Source of the DNA: an uncultured Anaerolineaceae bacterium
GTDB lineage: Bacteria > Chloroflexota > Anaerolineae > Anaerolineales > Anaerolineaceae
Direction: 5' to 3'
NCBI GenBank assembly: GCA_938020565.1
Contig: CALIHP010000042.1
Coordinates: 7,697-71,696, forward strand
DNA: 64,000 nt
Shown here one piece after another: positions 1-8,110 of the stretch (the stretch's first letter is position 1; every line of letters begins with the position of its first letter). Position numbers and translations under genes: made by a program. The notes under the pieces are model-generated. The model worked only from the letters and a program-made list of their open reading frames with translations. It was not told the origin of the DNA and made no database searches.

Positions 1-648
1 GATACCGAAACGCTGATCGAGCTGATCGCCGCCGTCAAGCCGACCATTCCACCGTACTGCCGCGTGAACCGCGTGATCCGCGACATCCCGTCGCATCACG
101 TCGTCGCCGGGAACAGGCGAACCAGCCTGCGAATGGATATTCAGCGGCGTGTCCGGGAAAACGGGCAGACGTGCGCGTGCATCCGCTGCCGCGAGATCAG
201 GGGACAGCCGGTCAGCCCGGAAGATCTGACGCTCCGGGACACAGTTTATCAGGCTGCTTACGCCGAGGAACATTTCCTCCAATTCGTTGCCAGCGACGAT
301 AAGCTCGCCGGATATTTACGACTTTCGCTCCCCAAGGCGGAACGGCCAGACGTTGGAATCGACGAATTAGCGAACGCGGCGATCATCCGCGAAATCCATA
401 TCTACGGCCAGAGTCTCGGCGTCGGAGAAGAGGCCGACGGCGCGGCGCAGCATATCGGGCTGGGGAAACGGCTCATCGAGCGCGCCGTCGAAATCGCGGC
501 GGAAAACCGCCTTCCCCGCCTCGCCGTTATCGCCGCCGTCGGAACGCGCGGCTATTATCGGAAACGCGGATTCAGGGATGGGAACTTTTACATGATCCGC
601 GACGTCTTTTCCGATAACGATCGCGGGGGAAATTCTGCGATACAATAG
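1..648 (+). CDS. elp3: Elp3-family tRNA uridine-34 acetyltransferase, C-terminal part
   Basis: This is the 3' end of a gene that starts left of the window; the frame is open from base 1. The visible 215 residues hold the tail of the radical-SAM part (VNRVIRDIPSHHV), the CIRCREIR cysteine motif, and a GNAT acetyltransferase domain with the family signatures REIHIYG, AQHIGLGKRLIERA and VGTRGYYRKRGF. Elp3 makes the carboxymethyl side chain on wobble uridine of tRNA using acetyl-CoA and SAM. A stand-alone Elp3 without other Elongator subunits is known from archaea and some bacteria, including Dehalococcoides in the Chloroflexi. The gene ends 32 bases before the next one on the same strand. Only the domain beyond the catalytic radical-SAM cysteines can be seen here. 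Confidence 0.9.
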   Translation, partial: DTETLIELIAAVKPTIPPYCRVNRVIRDIPSHHVVAGNRRTSLRMDIQRRVRENGQTCACIRCREIRGQPVSPEDLTLRDTVYQAAYAEEHFLQFVASDDKLAGYLRLSLPKAERPDVGIDELANAAIIREIHIYGQSLGVGEEADGAAQHIGLGKRLIERAVEIAAENRLPRLAVIAAVGTRGYYRKRGFRDGNFYMIRDVFSDNDRGGNSAIQ

Positions 649-680
649 GGTCAAAGCTAACAGGAAAAACAGGAGCAGCG

Positions 681-1403
681 ATGAAAAAACAATTCTTCAT
701 CTTTTTATCGGTACTTGCAGGTATGCTTGCGATCATGTCCCCCGCCGCGGCGCAGAACGGCGCGACGGAATGCGGCAACGGTACAGTGACGGTCGCGTTT
801 ACCGCCCCCGGGAACCTGACGGATTTCACCTGCCTGACCGTTCCGACGGCCGAGCGCGCGCCCGACGGCCAGCCGCTTACCGCGGCGAAACTGGAATCTG
901 CGGCGGTCGTTTTTAATCAGCTTCGCACCGCGAATCCGATTTCGCCGGAGCTGACCGTCTTTCCCGTTTCCGGGCTCAGCGCCGTCAATTCGGAAATTTA
1001 CCAGAAAGCCGTCGACTTGACCGCGCTGATTAATTCGGTGACGACGAACGGAATTGCCGCCGTCACCGGCGACGTTCCCGTCCTCCCGCTGCAGGAAAAG
1101 CCGCAGCTGATGAGCGCGCTGCCAACCGTGTTAACGCCGCAGGGAATCAACGGGCTGCGCTTCCTGACCGCGTTCGACGACGCCTCCGCCGGAGTCACCA
1201 ATAACAACATCGTCTATGCGTTTCAGGGACTTTCCGTCGACGGGCGCAATATCGTCAGCGTCCTCTTCCCGATTCAGCATTCCGCGCTGACCGCGCCGGC
1301 GACCGCTCCGCGCGAATATAACTGGGCGGCGCTTCCGGAAGACGGCTGGACCCCGCGCCTCAGCGATTTAGACGAAATTATCAAGTCAATTACGCTTCGT
1401 TGA
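681..1403 (+). CDS. Secreted protein of unknown function
   Basis: The 240-residue protein opens with a clear signal peptide (Lys-Lys, hydrophobic core, cleavage near SPAAAQ at residues 20-25), so it is exported. An AGGAG stretch lies just upstream of the ATG. The mature part is rich in Thr, Ala, Val and Pro and carries two cysteines (in ATECGNG and DFTCLTV) that may form a disulfide. The centre reads like a compact beta-rich domain, and I do not recognise a family. Its stop codon overlaps the TTG start of the next gene (TTGA), so the two are probably translated together and may act on the same envelope process. Confidence 0.75.
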   Translation: MKKQFFIFLSVLAGMLAIMSPAAAQNGATECGNGTVTVAFTAPGNLTDFTCLTVPTAERAPDGQPLTAAKLESAAVVFNQLRTANPISPELTVFPVSGLSAVNSEIYQKAVDLTALINSVTTNGIAAVTGDVPVLPLQEKPQLMSALPTVLTPQGINGLRFLTAFDDASAGVTNNNIVYAFQGLSVDGRNIVSVLFPIQHSALTAPATAPREYNWAALPEDGWTPRLSDLDEIIKSITLR

Positions 1404-2863
1404 GCCCTTCCGAAACGCCGGCCGACCCAGCTTCGCAGCAATCGGGAACCGCTTTCCGGTTCCTGTTTGCGTTATGTCTGATCCTTGCCGCGGCGACGGT
1501 ATGGATCGAGCGTGCCGGAGGCCAGACGCTGATCCATACCGTCACGCTTGAAATCACGGAACAGCGTTACGTCAGCGGCCGCCTCATCCGGCCGCTCTCC
1601 GCCCAATCGCTGGATCAGCGAACAGCGGTTTTTACGCTTTCCGAACGCGAGTTTTCACGGTACGATCGTCTCGCGGACGCCGAAAGCTGCGCCGCCTCCG
1701 GCCGGGTCTGCCTGACATCGGACGCCTATACGCAGGGCGATCGCAGCGATTGGGTAACGACGGATTCTGGCGGGACGCCAGCGTCCGAGCTCATAGCCGC
1801 CGCCGTAAACCTTCTCGTTGCACAGCCGTTCGTCCGGGACGACAACGTCGCTGTCCAGCTGATCGGGTTCAGCGCCGGCGAGATCCGGACGTTCCGGTCC
1901 GCGTTGGAAAATACGGCGGCGGTCGTCTGGCTCCCGGACGGGAAAATCGATCAGCAGGAGCGGGACGAGCTGATCGAAATATACGGATCTACCCTGACGA
2001 TCGCAGGTCCGGAGCTGCCGCACGGCGCGAAGAATCGGACGCTGGAAAAAGTTCTGTCTGCGCTCGACCCGGAGAGTTCAGCGCGACGCAGTTCCGATCG
2101 GCCGCGCTTCCCGCTGGCGCCCACGCTTGCCGTGCTGTTCCAGCTCGCGCTGCCTGGCGCCTTGATCTGCGCGCTGCCGCGTGCGCAATTCCCGAAGGAC
2201 GTCGGATCAAAATCGGGCGGGAAATATTCCGGAGCGGGCGCGCGCGTCTTAGTCTCTGCGTTCGTCCTTGCCGCTTCGACCGGATGTTTTGTCTATCCGC
2301 AGGTAATATTCTCCCGCCCGCGTTTCGTTTCCGATTCGCTCGTCCTCGCGATCGCCGCGGGCTCATTCCTGATCACAGGATACGCCGCCGGGCGAAAACT
2401 TCCCGATCCCTCGTCCGCGCCTGAAGCGAAACCTGTCCGGTTTCTTCCCGCGTTCGTCTGGCTGACGGCGCTGCCGCTCGCGATTTTTTACCTGACCGAT
2501 AACCCTTTCCGTGTCGCCGGTCTTGGAAGCGCCCTTCTATATCCGGGTCAGCTGGCTACCGCCGCATGGTACTGGCCCGTTTTCACGCTTTTCGCCGGGT
2601 CGCTCCGCGCCGCCGCAGGAGCCGCGCCAAAAGAAAGAGTCATGCTCGGTCTGATCGCCGTCGGCGCGCCCATTGGCGCGATCCTTCAATCGGGCGCATT
2701 TCACTCGCCGGCCGCAGCCCTCCTCGCGATCGGGGCGCTCGCCGTCTGGATCGGGGGAAACGTCTATATCGATTATCGACGGCGCTCTTCACGAGGCGCA
2801 CGCCTGATCCTGGCGCTGTACGCGGCGATCCTGTTCAGTTCAGGTATAATGATTTCGGTATAG
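1400..2863 (+). CDS. Multi-pass membrane protein with extracytoplasmic domain, unknown function
   Basis: This 487-residue protein starts at a TTG that overlaps the preceding TGA, which suggests translational coupling with the secreted protein before it. One hydrophobic segment lies at about residues 18-35. A soluble stretch of about 200 residues follows, presumably outside the membrane, and then a C-terminal half with about seven to eight hydrophobic segments. The soluble region contains two cysteines close together (ESCAASGRVCL) and an acidic stretch (PDGKIDQQERDEL). No catalytic motif or family could be named. The arrangement of sensor-like domain and membrane block next to a secreted partner is compatible with a surface or envelope complex, but that is inference. 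Confidence 0.7.
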   Translation: MSPSETPADPASQQSGTAFRFLFALCLILAAATVWIERAGGQTLIHTVTLEITEQRYVSGRLIRPLSAQSLDQRTAVFTLSEREFSRYDRLADAESCAASGRVCLTSDAYTQGDRSDWVTTDSGGTPASELIAAAVNLLVAQPFVRDDNVAVQLIGFSAGEIRTFRSALENTAAVVWLPDGKIDQQERDELIEIYGSTLTIAGPELPHGAKNRTLEKVLSALDPESSARRSSDRPRFPLAPTLAVLFQLALPGALICALPRAQFPKDVGSKSGGKYSGAGARVLVSAFVLAASTGCFVYPQVIFSRPRFVSDSLVLAIAAGSFLITGYAAGRKLPDPSSAPEAKPVRFLPAFVWLTALPLAIFYLTDNPFRVAGLGSALLYPGQLATAAWYWPVFTLFAGSLRAAAGAAPKERVMLGLIAVGAPIGAILQSGAFHSPAAALLAIGALAVWIGGNVYIDYRRRSSRGARLILALYAAILFSSGIMISV

Positions 2864-2878
2864 GAGACAGGATACGCT

Positions 2879-3370
2879 ATGAAAGAAAATCGCCTTCGCT
2901 CTTTTCTGACCTTTTTCTGCTTTATCGCGCTGTACGCGGCTGGATTCGGATTTCTGATCCTGCGCCTGATCCGCGAGGACGCCGTCGGGCTTTACCGCGG
3001 GTCGCTCGCGCTGCCCGGCTTCTTCCCGTCGCAAACCAACCTCGAAGCATTCTCGCTCATCGCGCTTCTGACGCTGGCGATTTCAAACGCGATCATCGCG
3101 CTGGACCCGGTTCAGATCAACCGGCGGAAGAACGTCCTGGTCAACAGCCTGATTCTTGCCGGAATGATTTTCTCCTGGTATTTCCTGCTCATCCGTTCGG
3201 GAAACCTGATCGGGGCGCTCGTAATGACGATCGCCGAATTCCTGGTCAGCCTGATCGTCGTCTCAATGCTCTACCTGGTTGAGCATCGTGCGGGGTATTA
3301 TTTCATCCCGACGCTCCTTTGGGCTTTTTTTCGAATTATTCTGAGTATTTTTCTGGTCGTCCGGAACTGA
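2879..3370 (+). CDS. Small four-helix membrane protein, unknown function
   Basis: The 163-residue protein has four to five hydrophobic segments and a short charged N-terminus. A GGAGA ribosome-binding site precedes the ATG, and a TATAAT hexamer at 2845-2850 lies inside the end of the previous gene. It follows that gene by 15 bases and could be the last member of the same transcription unit or have its own promoter. Its last 35 bases overlap the end of the convergent NYN-domain gene. No family recognised. Confidence 0.7.
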   Translation: MKENRLRSFLTFFCFIALYAAGFGFLILRLIREDAVGLYRGSLALPGFFPSQTNLEAFSLIALLTLAISNAIIALDPVQINRRKNVLVNSLILAGMIFSWYFLLIRSGNLIGALVMTIAEFLVSLIVVSMLYLVEHRAGYYFIPTLLWAFFRIILSIFLVVRN

Positions 3371-3833
3371 AAATACCGGCCCAGAACGCGATTTCGTCGT
3401 CGCTGAGGCGCGGCTCGTCGCGCTGCGCCTGAGGTCGGGTCCGACGTTTCGGCGGGTTCCGGAACGCCTCTTCAACCTCGGCCGCGAACGCCTCCGCCGA
3501 GATAACGCGCGCGCCAAAACTCCTGACCTGAGCCTGGACGCTGCGATCCGACGTCACAACTGTAATCGAATCATTCCTTTTCATTTTCGATACCCGGTAA
3601 ATCAGCGCCGCATCGGCACTCGTCCGCTCGCTCGCGAAATGGACCCGGATCGTCCCGACCGTTTCCTCATGCGCAGTTCCGTTTCGTCCCCGATCGAAAT
3701 AAACCTCGATCGTCCGCCCGGTCAGCCTCGCATATTCATTTAATCGTTCTAATAAAGATGCCTCGTCCGTCTCCGCCCGAAGCGACAGCCCCATTTTAGG
3801 GATCAGGTTATGCCCATCGATCAACCATTTCAT
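3336..3833 (-). CDS. NYN domain protein, YacP-like predicted ribonuclease
   Basis: The 165-residue protein begins MKWLIDGHNLI, the hallmark first strand of the NYN/PIN-like nuclease fold with its metal-binding Asp at residue 6. Further acidic positions are in SADAALI and in VVTSDRSVQ, as in the YacP branch. In Bacillus the YacP/Rae1 relative cleaves mRNA at the ribosome; whether this protein does the same is not shown. The C-terminal 35 residues are basic and proline-rich, then acidic. The gene runs opposite to its neighbour and overlaps it tail to tail by 35 bases. Confidence 0.8.
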   Translation of the reverse strand: MKWLIDGHNLIPKMGLSLRAETDEASLLERLNEYARLTGRTIEVYFDRGRNGTAHEETVGTIRVHFASERTSADAALIYRVSKMKRNDSITVVTSDRSVQAQVRSFGARVISAEAFAAEVEEAFRNPPKRRTRPQAQRDEPRLSDDEIAFWAGIFSSGRPEKYSE

Positions 3834-3915
3834 AATACCGTTATTTTACCCGCTGAAGCGTCATCGTCCGCGGCCTCGTAAAAAACCCGCTCCGGATATC
3901 GATTAAAATAATCTC

Positions 3916-4554
3916 ATGAAATCTGCGTTAAAAATTTTACTGATCCTGATCGTCAATATTATTGTCAGCTTTTCAGCCGCGCTGGCGGCTTTATACTGGT
4001 GGGAAAAGACGCAGAGCGACCCGCCTCCGATTTCGGTCGGCGAACTCATCGGCCCGCTCTCTCCGAACGTCTCCGAAGCCGACGCCGCCGTCCCAACGCG
4101 CGTCATCGCGATCGAACTGGAACCGAACGTCCGGCTGACCGCGATTGCGCTTCCCACTGAGGCGATCTCCAGCGTCGCGGTATCCGACCTCGTCGGCGAA
4201 TCGGCCCCGACGCCCGAAGGATTTGTCCCCGTAACGAGGGACCGGCTGGTTTCGATCGTATCCGTATTCGGAATGGGGGACCTGAACAGCGAGACCGTCC
4301 GGATTCAGTCCAACGCCGACGAAGTCGTCAGCCTCGAAGGCTGGACCATTCAGGACGCAGAGAACAACATCTTTACCTTCCCCGCGATTCAGCTCATCCG
4401 TAAAGGTATTTTTATCGAACTGTATACCCGCTCGGGGCATACGACGCCGTTCGAGCTCTACTGGGACCAACCGGAAGCCCGCTGGCAAAGCGGCGAAACG
4501 GTCGTCCTCAAGGACAGCTCCGGGCAGATCCAGTCGGCCTACCGGATTCCCTGA
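3916..4554 (+). CDS. Membrane-anchored lamin-tail (LTD) domain protein
   Basis: An N-terminal hydrophobic segment (residues 5-27) anchors or exports the 212-residue protein. The C-terminal 100 residues match a lamin-tail domain: a beta-sandwich containing SLEGWTIQDAENNIFTF, then RKGIFIELYTRSG and a closing ETVVLKDSSGQIQSAY. Secreted LTD domains occur in many bacterial envelope proteins, usually as accessory binding modules. No catalytic domain accompanies it. It lies 89 bases ahead of dnaX on the same strand, with a TATAAT at 4566-4571 between them, so dnaX probably has its own promoter. Confidence 0.72.
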   Translation: MKSALKILLILIVNIIVSFSAALAALYWWEKTQSDPPPISVGELIGPLSPNVSEADAAVPTRVIAIELEPNVRLTAIALPTEAISSVAVSDLVGESAPTPEGFVPVTRDRLVSIVSVFGMGDLNSETVRIQSNADEVVSLEGWTIQDAENNIFTFPAIQLIRKGIFIELYTRSGHTTPFELYWDQPEARWQSGETVVLKDSSGQIQSAYRIP

Positions 4555-4643
4555 CCCCGATACGGTATAATCACAAGGACAGAGAAGAGCTTTTACGAAT
4601 AAAAAGCCCCGACGGAAAGCGACAGAAAGGAGAACGTTCATCG

Positions 4644-6257
4644 ATGGCAATTCAGGCGTTATACCGCCGCTGGCGCCCGCAGCATTGGGAAGACTTCGTC
4701 GGGCAGGAACATATCGTCCGCGTCATGCGCAACGCAATCAAATCCAACCGGTTATCGCATGCTTACCTGTTCTCCGGACCGCGCGGGACCGGGAAAACGA
4801 CGATGGCGCGCATGATCGGGCGCGCGGTCAACTGTACCCATGACGATCCCGCAAAGCATCCCTGCGACGAATGCGAAAACTGCCGAGCGGCGTTAGAAGA
4901 TCGCTTTCTCGACATCATCGAAATCGACGCCGCCTCGAATACCGGTGTAGACGATATCCGGGACCTGCGCGACAAAATCAACTTCGCGCCGGGGCAGGGG
5001 AAAATGAAGGTTTATATTATCGACGAGGTCCATATGCTCTCGACGGCGGCGTTCAACGCGCTGCTGAAAACGCTCGAAGAGCCCCCGAGCCACTCGATGT
5101 TCATTCTGGCGACAACCGAGCTCCAGAAAATTCCGGCGACAGTCCTTTCCCGCTGTCAGCATCATGAATTCCGCCGTTTCCCGACGACAGAAATCAGCCG
5201 CTTCCTTCAGAAGATCTGCGATGCGGAAAACTTTTCGTACGAGCCGGAAGCGCTGACGCTGATCGCGCGGCAGTCAACCGGCGCGATGCGCGACGCGCTT
5301 TCGCTCCTCGACCAGCTTTCCTCGACCGGGGATAAACTGACCCTCGCCATGGCGCAGACGATCTTAGGCGTCGCAACCAGCCAGGCCGTCGTCGAGCTCA
5401 TCGACGCGATCGCTGCAAAAGATACCGCCGCCGGACTGTCTCTCCTGCATGCCGCGATGGACAGCGGAACCGAACCGCGCCAGATCGCCAAGCAGGCCGT
5501 CGAATACCTGCGCTGGATGCTGAACCTGCGAATGGGGGCCAACGAAACCGTCGACCTTCCGCAGGAATCACGATCAAAGATTGCCGAACAGGCGAAGCGG
5601 TTCAGCGTCGAGCGGCTGGTAACGCTGATCCAGTTCTTCAATCAGGCTGTCGTTGACAGCCGTAGCGGATGGAATCCCGGACTGGACCTGGAAATCGCGC
5701 TGGCGCAAAGCTGCGCGGAGGAGAAACCCGCGCCTCAGCCGGCCGCCGTCCAGCCGCAGCCCGTGCAGAAGCAGCCGCAAGCCGTCCGCGTTGTCGACCG
5801 CCCGCCCGGGCCGCATGCCGAAACCCTTCCGTCGCCGGAAGAACTCGAAAGCGAAGGCATGGACGAGATCGCCGTAACCAGCAAGGTCTATATCCGCAAA
5901 GGGAACCATCCCGATCCCTCCGTCGCCAAAGACGAGATTATTAAAAACTGGAACGAAATCCGCGGGATCATCCGGGAATATGACCCCGTTTTAGACGCGC
6001 TTCTTTCCCACGCAAAAGTCATGGATGTCAAGGATGGAATTCTGACGCTTTCCTATTCGCATGACACCGCCGCCAACAACATCAACAGCAACGGCAAGCT
6101 CCTCCTTTGGACCAGCGCTGCGATTACAAAAGTCATCGGTAAAAACGTCGGCGTTCGCAGCGCGACCGTTCGCAGCGCCACCGGCAAAACCGGGAACCAG
6201 TCGCTCGTCAGCGCCGCGCTCGAACTCGGCGGAAAGCTCGTCAACGACAAGAAATAA
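4644..6257 (+). CDS. dnaX: DNA polymerase III subunits gamma/tau
   Basis: The clamp-loader ATPase of the replicative polymerase, 537 residues. Visible landmarks are the Walker A GPRGTGKT at 45-52, the four zinc-ligand cysteines C64, C74, C77 and C80, the Walker B IIDEVHML, and the SRC sensor motif (LSRCQHHEF). After residue 360 comes a Pro/Gln-rich linker and a C-terminal domain of about 130 residues, the tau-like part that contacts the polymerase and helicase. An AAAGGAGA site precedes the ATG. It heads the conserved dnaX-ybaB-recR cluster. No obvious frameshift site for a short gamma form was found by eye. Confidence 0.95.
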   Translation: MAIQALYRRWRPQHWEDFVGQEHIVRVMRNAIKSNRLSHAYLFSGPRGTGKTTMARMIGRAVNCTHDDPAKHPCDECENCRAALEDRFLDIIEIDAASNTGVDDIRDLRDKINFAPGQGKMKVYIIDEVHMLSTAAFNALLKTLEEPPSHSMFILATTELQKIPATVLSRCQHHEFRRFPTTEISRFLQKICDAENFSYEPEALTLIARQSTGAMRDALSLLDQLSSTGDKLTLAMAQTILGVATSQAVVELIDAIAAKDTAAGLSLLHAAMDSGTEPRQIAKQAVEYLRWMLNLRMGANETVDLPQESRSKIAEQAKRFSVERLVTLIQFFNQAVVDSRSGWNPGLDLEIALAQSCAEEKPAPQPAAVQPQPVQKQPQAVRVVDRPPGPHAETLPSPEELESEGMDEIAVTSKVYIRKGNHPDPSVAKDEIIKNWNEIRGIIREYDPVLDALLSHAKVMDVKDGILTLSYSHDTAANNINSNGKLLLWTSAAITKVIGKNVGVRSATVRSATGKTGNQSLVSAALELGGKLVNDKK

Positions 6258-6318
6258 GCCGGAGAGGAAGCTTTTTCCCGGCTCGCAACCTAATAAAAGA
6301 AAGAGGATTTTTTTATTC

Positions 6319-6666
6319 ATGGCAAAAGGATACGGAAAAATCGGCGGTACGGGACGCGCCCCCGGAAATATGAAAGCACAGGTTCAGGCGCTTCAAAAGC
6401 AAATGCAGGAACAGCAGGCGAAAATCGCGGAGATGGAAACCACGACGACCGTCGGCGGCGGCGCGATTAAGATCACGATGACCGGGAATCAGGTCTGCAA
6501 ATCGGTCGTTATCGACCCCGATTTTTTGAAAGACAGCGACGCTGAAACGCTCCAGGATATTCTGCTGAGCGGATTTAACCTGGCGCTCGAACAGAGCAGG
6601 AAGCTTGCTGACGAAAATATGGGCTTTTTAGGAAATACGCTCTCCTCGTTAGGGCTGAACTTCTAA
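6319..6666 (+). CDS. ybaB: YbaB/EbfC family nucleoid-associated protein
   Basis: A 115-residue DNA-binding protein of the YbaB/EbfC family, almost always found between dnaX and recR as here. The start chosen is the ATG at 6319 (MAKGYGKIGG), because the open frame further upstream lies inside dnaX. The family features are the helical AQVQALQKQMQEQQAKIAEM segment and the core TMTGNQVCKSVVIDPDFL. The N-terminal Gly-rich stretch is slightly longer than in E. coli. It ends 3 bases before recR, so the two are co-translated. The homologue binds DNA as a dimer and may help in recombination repair. Confidence 0.93.
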   Translation: MAKGYGKIGGTGRAPGNMKAQVQALQKQMQEQQAKIAEMETTTTVGGGAIKITMTGNQVCKSVVIDPDFLKDSDAETLQDILLSGFNLALEQSRKLADENMGFLGNTLSSLGLNF

Positions 6667-6669
6667 CGC

Positions 6670-7278
6670 ATGGCGCTCATTCCTGAATCCGTTCAGGCGC
6701 TGATCGACGCGTTTTCGCGGCTCCCCGGAATCGGACCGCGGACAGCCTCGCGCCTGACGTTCTTCCTGTTGAAAAACGAGAGCGACGCGGGAGAAGCCCT
6801 GGCGGAAGCGCTGACAAAGCTGAAAAGCGAGACGGCTTTCTGTCCCGAGTGCTTCAATATTATGACAGCGGGGAAAGAACGCTGCGATATCTGCGCCTCA
6901 TCGTCGCGAGATGAGGACGTTCTCTGCGTCGTCGAATCGCCGATGGACGTAATCGTCCTGGAACAGTCCGGCGGTTATTTCGGAAAATATCATGTCCTTC
7001 ACGGCGCGCTGTCGCCGATCGAAGGCGTCAACCCGGAGGACCTCCGCCTCAGCGAGCTGTTCAGCCGCGTTGAGACGGGGAATTTCAGCGAAGTTATCGT
7101 CGCGACGAATCCGTCAATGGAAGGCGACGCAACTGCGTTGTATATCCGAAAGAAGCTGGAACATCTTTCATCCATACAGTTCTCACGGCTGGCCCGCGGA
7201 CTTCCCGTCGGGGGCGAACTCGAATATGCCGACCCGAATACGCTCCTTCGCGCCCTCTCGGGACGGCAGAAATTCTAA
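6670..7278 (+). CDS. recR: Recombination protein RecR
   Basis: A 202-residue recombination mediator that works with RecO (and RecF) in loading RecA at gaps. The order is normal: helix-hairpin-helix (RLPGIGPRTASRL, residues 17-29), a four-cysteine zinc finger (C58, C61, C72, C75), a Toprim domain starting at LCVVESPMD, and the C-terminal GLPVGGELEYAD segment. It starts 3 bases after ybaB and ends the cluster. A strong hairpin follows directly. Confidence 0.95.
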   Translation: MALIPESVQALIDAFSRLPGIGPRTASRLTFFLLKNESDAGEALAEALTKLKSETAFCPECFNIMTAGKERCDICASSSRDEDVLCVVESPMDVIVLEQSGGYFGKYHVLHGALSPIEGVNPEDLRLSELFSRVETGNFSEVIVATNPSMEGDATALYIRKKLEHLSSIQFSRLARGLPVGGELEYADPNTLLRALSGRQKF

Positions 7279-7307
7279 GATCCGTCCCCGTCCAGAATAA
7301 AATGAAA

Positions 7308-7345
7308 GAAAGCGTGGAAAATGCTCTGAACGCTTCCACGCTTTC
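7308..7345. terminator. Bidirectional terminator hairpin after recR
   Basis: GAAAGCGTGGAA at 7308-7319 pairs perfectly with TTCCACGCTTTC at 7334-7345 around a 14-base loop. It sits between the convergent recR and the minus-strand NBR1-Ig gene, so it probably ends both transcripts. Runs of A before and T within the stem would serve either direction, though no long T-tract follows. Confidence 0.75.
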
Positions 7346-7366
7346 CTGAATGATCCGGGTTCGCTT

Positions 7367-8035
7367 TTATTTATGCGGGACGTAAATGTATACCGAGAAT
7401 GGACAGAATAATCGTGAATACGTCTCCTCGATATTATTATTGAAAACGCCATGAACTAAATAATACATCGAGTAATACTTTCCGTTCTCGCTCGATTCGT
7501 CCTTCGGCGCTTCCATCCGGATTTTCCAGCGGATCGATTGGCCCGGGTAGACGATTCTCGCCGAATCGTAATCCTTATCAATATCATACGTATACCGTTT
7601 CTCGATCTCCATTCGCCAGCCGGTATACTGCTGAACGTCGACGTCCGTCGACCAGGCCTGCGTCCCCGTATTCGTAAACGTCACATCAAAATCGAAGTCC
7701 TCTCCCGGATAAAACTGCTGATAAAAATACGGTTTATTAACGCTGACGGCGCAATCGTACGCCTTACGGGCAACGAGGTCATCGGGAAGAACGTGCGGCG
7801 TTTGAGCCACGTTCGGCGTAGCCGTCACCACGATCACGTACGGCGTTTGCGTCGGCTGCGGAATGGGGGGGACGACCGTCGGATTTTGGAGCCGGAGGCG
7901 GATATTCTGAAGAAGCGGCGCCGCCGGAGTTGGAACGATCGTCTGAGCCTTGACGAACGTCGGCGTCATCAGTCCGAACAGGAATAATAATACGCCGAGC
8001 TTAAATCCTGTTATTAAATGAGTCCGTTTTTTCAT
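7367..8035 (-). CDS. Secreted NBR1-Ig-like domain protein
   Basis: The start was set at the ATG at 8035 (MKKRTHLITG), which has AAAGG seven bases upstream; the open frame extends 20 codons further without a better site. A signal peptide ends near FVKAQT, followed by a short Pro/Thr-rich linker. Residues from about 95 onward form an immunoglobulin-like domain of the NBR1 type: FDVTFTNTGTQAWSTDVDV, a YTGWRMEI strand, IVYPGQSIRWKIRM and the closing PFSVYIYVPHK. Such domains are abundant in secreted Anaerolineae proteins and are thought to bind proteins or surfaces. There is no enzyme domain. It stands alone between divergent and convergent neighbours. Confidence 0.75.
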   Translation of the reverse strand: MKKRTHLITGFKLGVLLFLFGLMTPTFVKAQTIVPTPAAPLLQNIRLRLQNPTVVPPIPQPTQTPYVIVVTATPNVAQTPHVLPDDLVARKAYDCAVSVNKPYFYQQFYPGEDFDFDVTFTNTGTQAWSTDVDVQQYTGWRMEIEKRYTYDIDKDYDSARIVYPGQSIRWKIRMEAPKDESSENGKYYSMYYLVHGVFNNNIEETYSRLFCPFSVYIYVPHK

Positions 8036-8110
8036 AGGATGACCTTTCATTTTCATTTTTCCACGACTATAATATCTTACCGTAAACCTTCCCAAAAAGG
8101 TTTACGTTCT

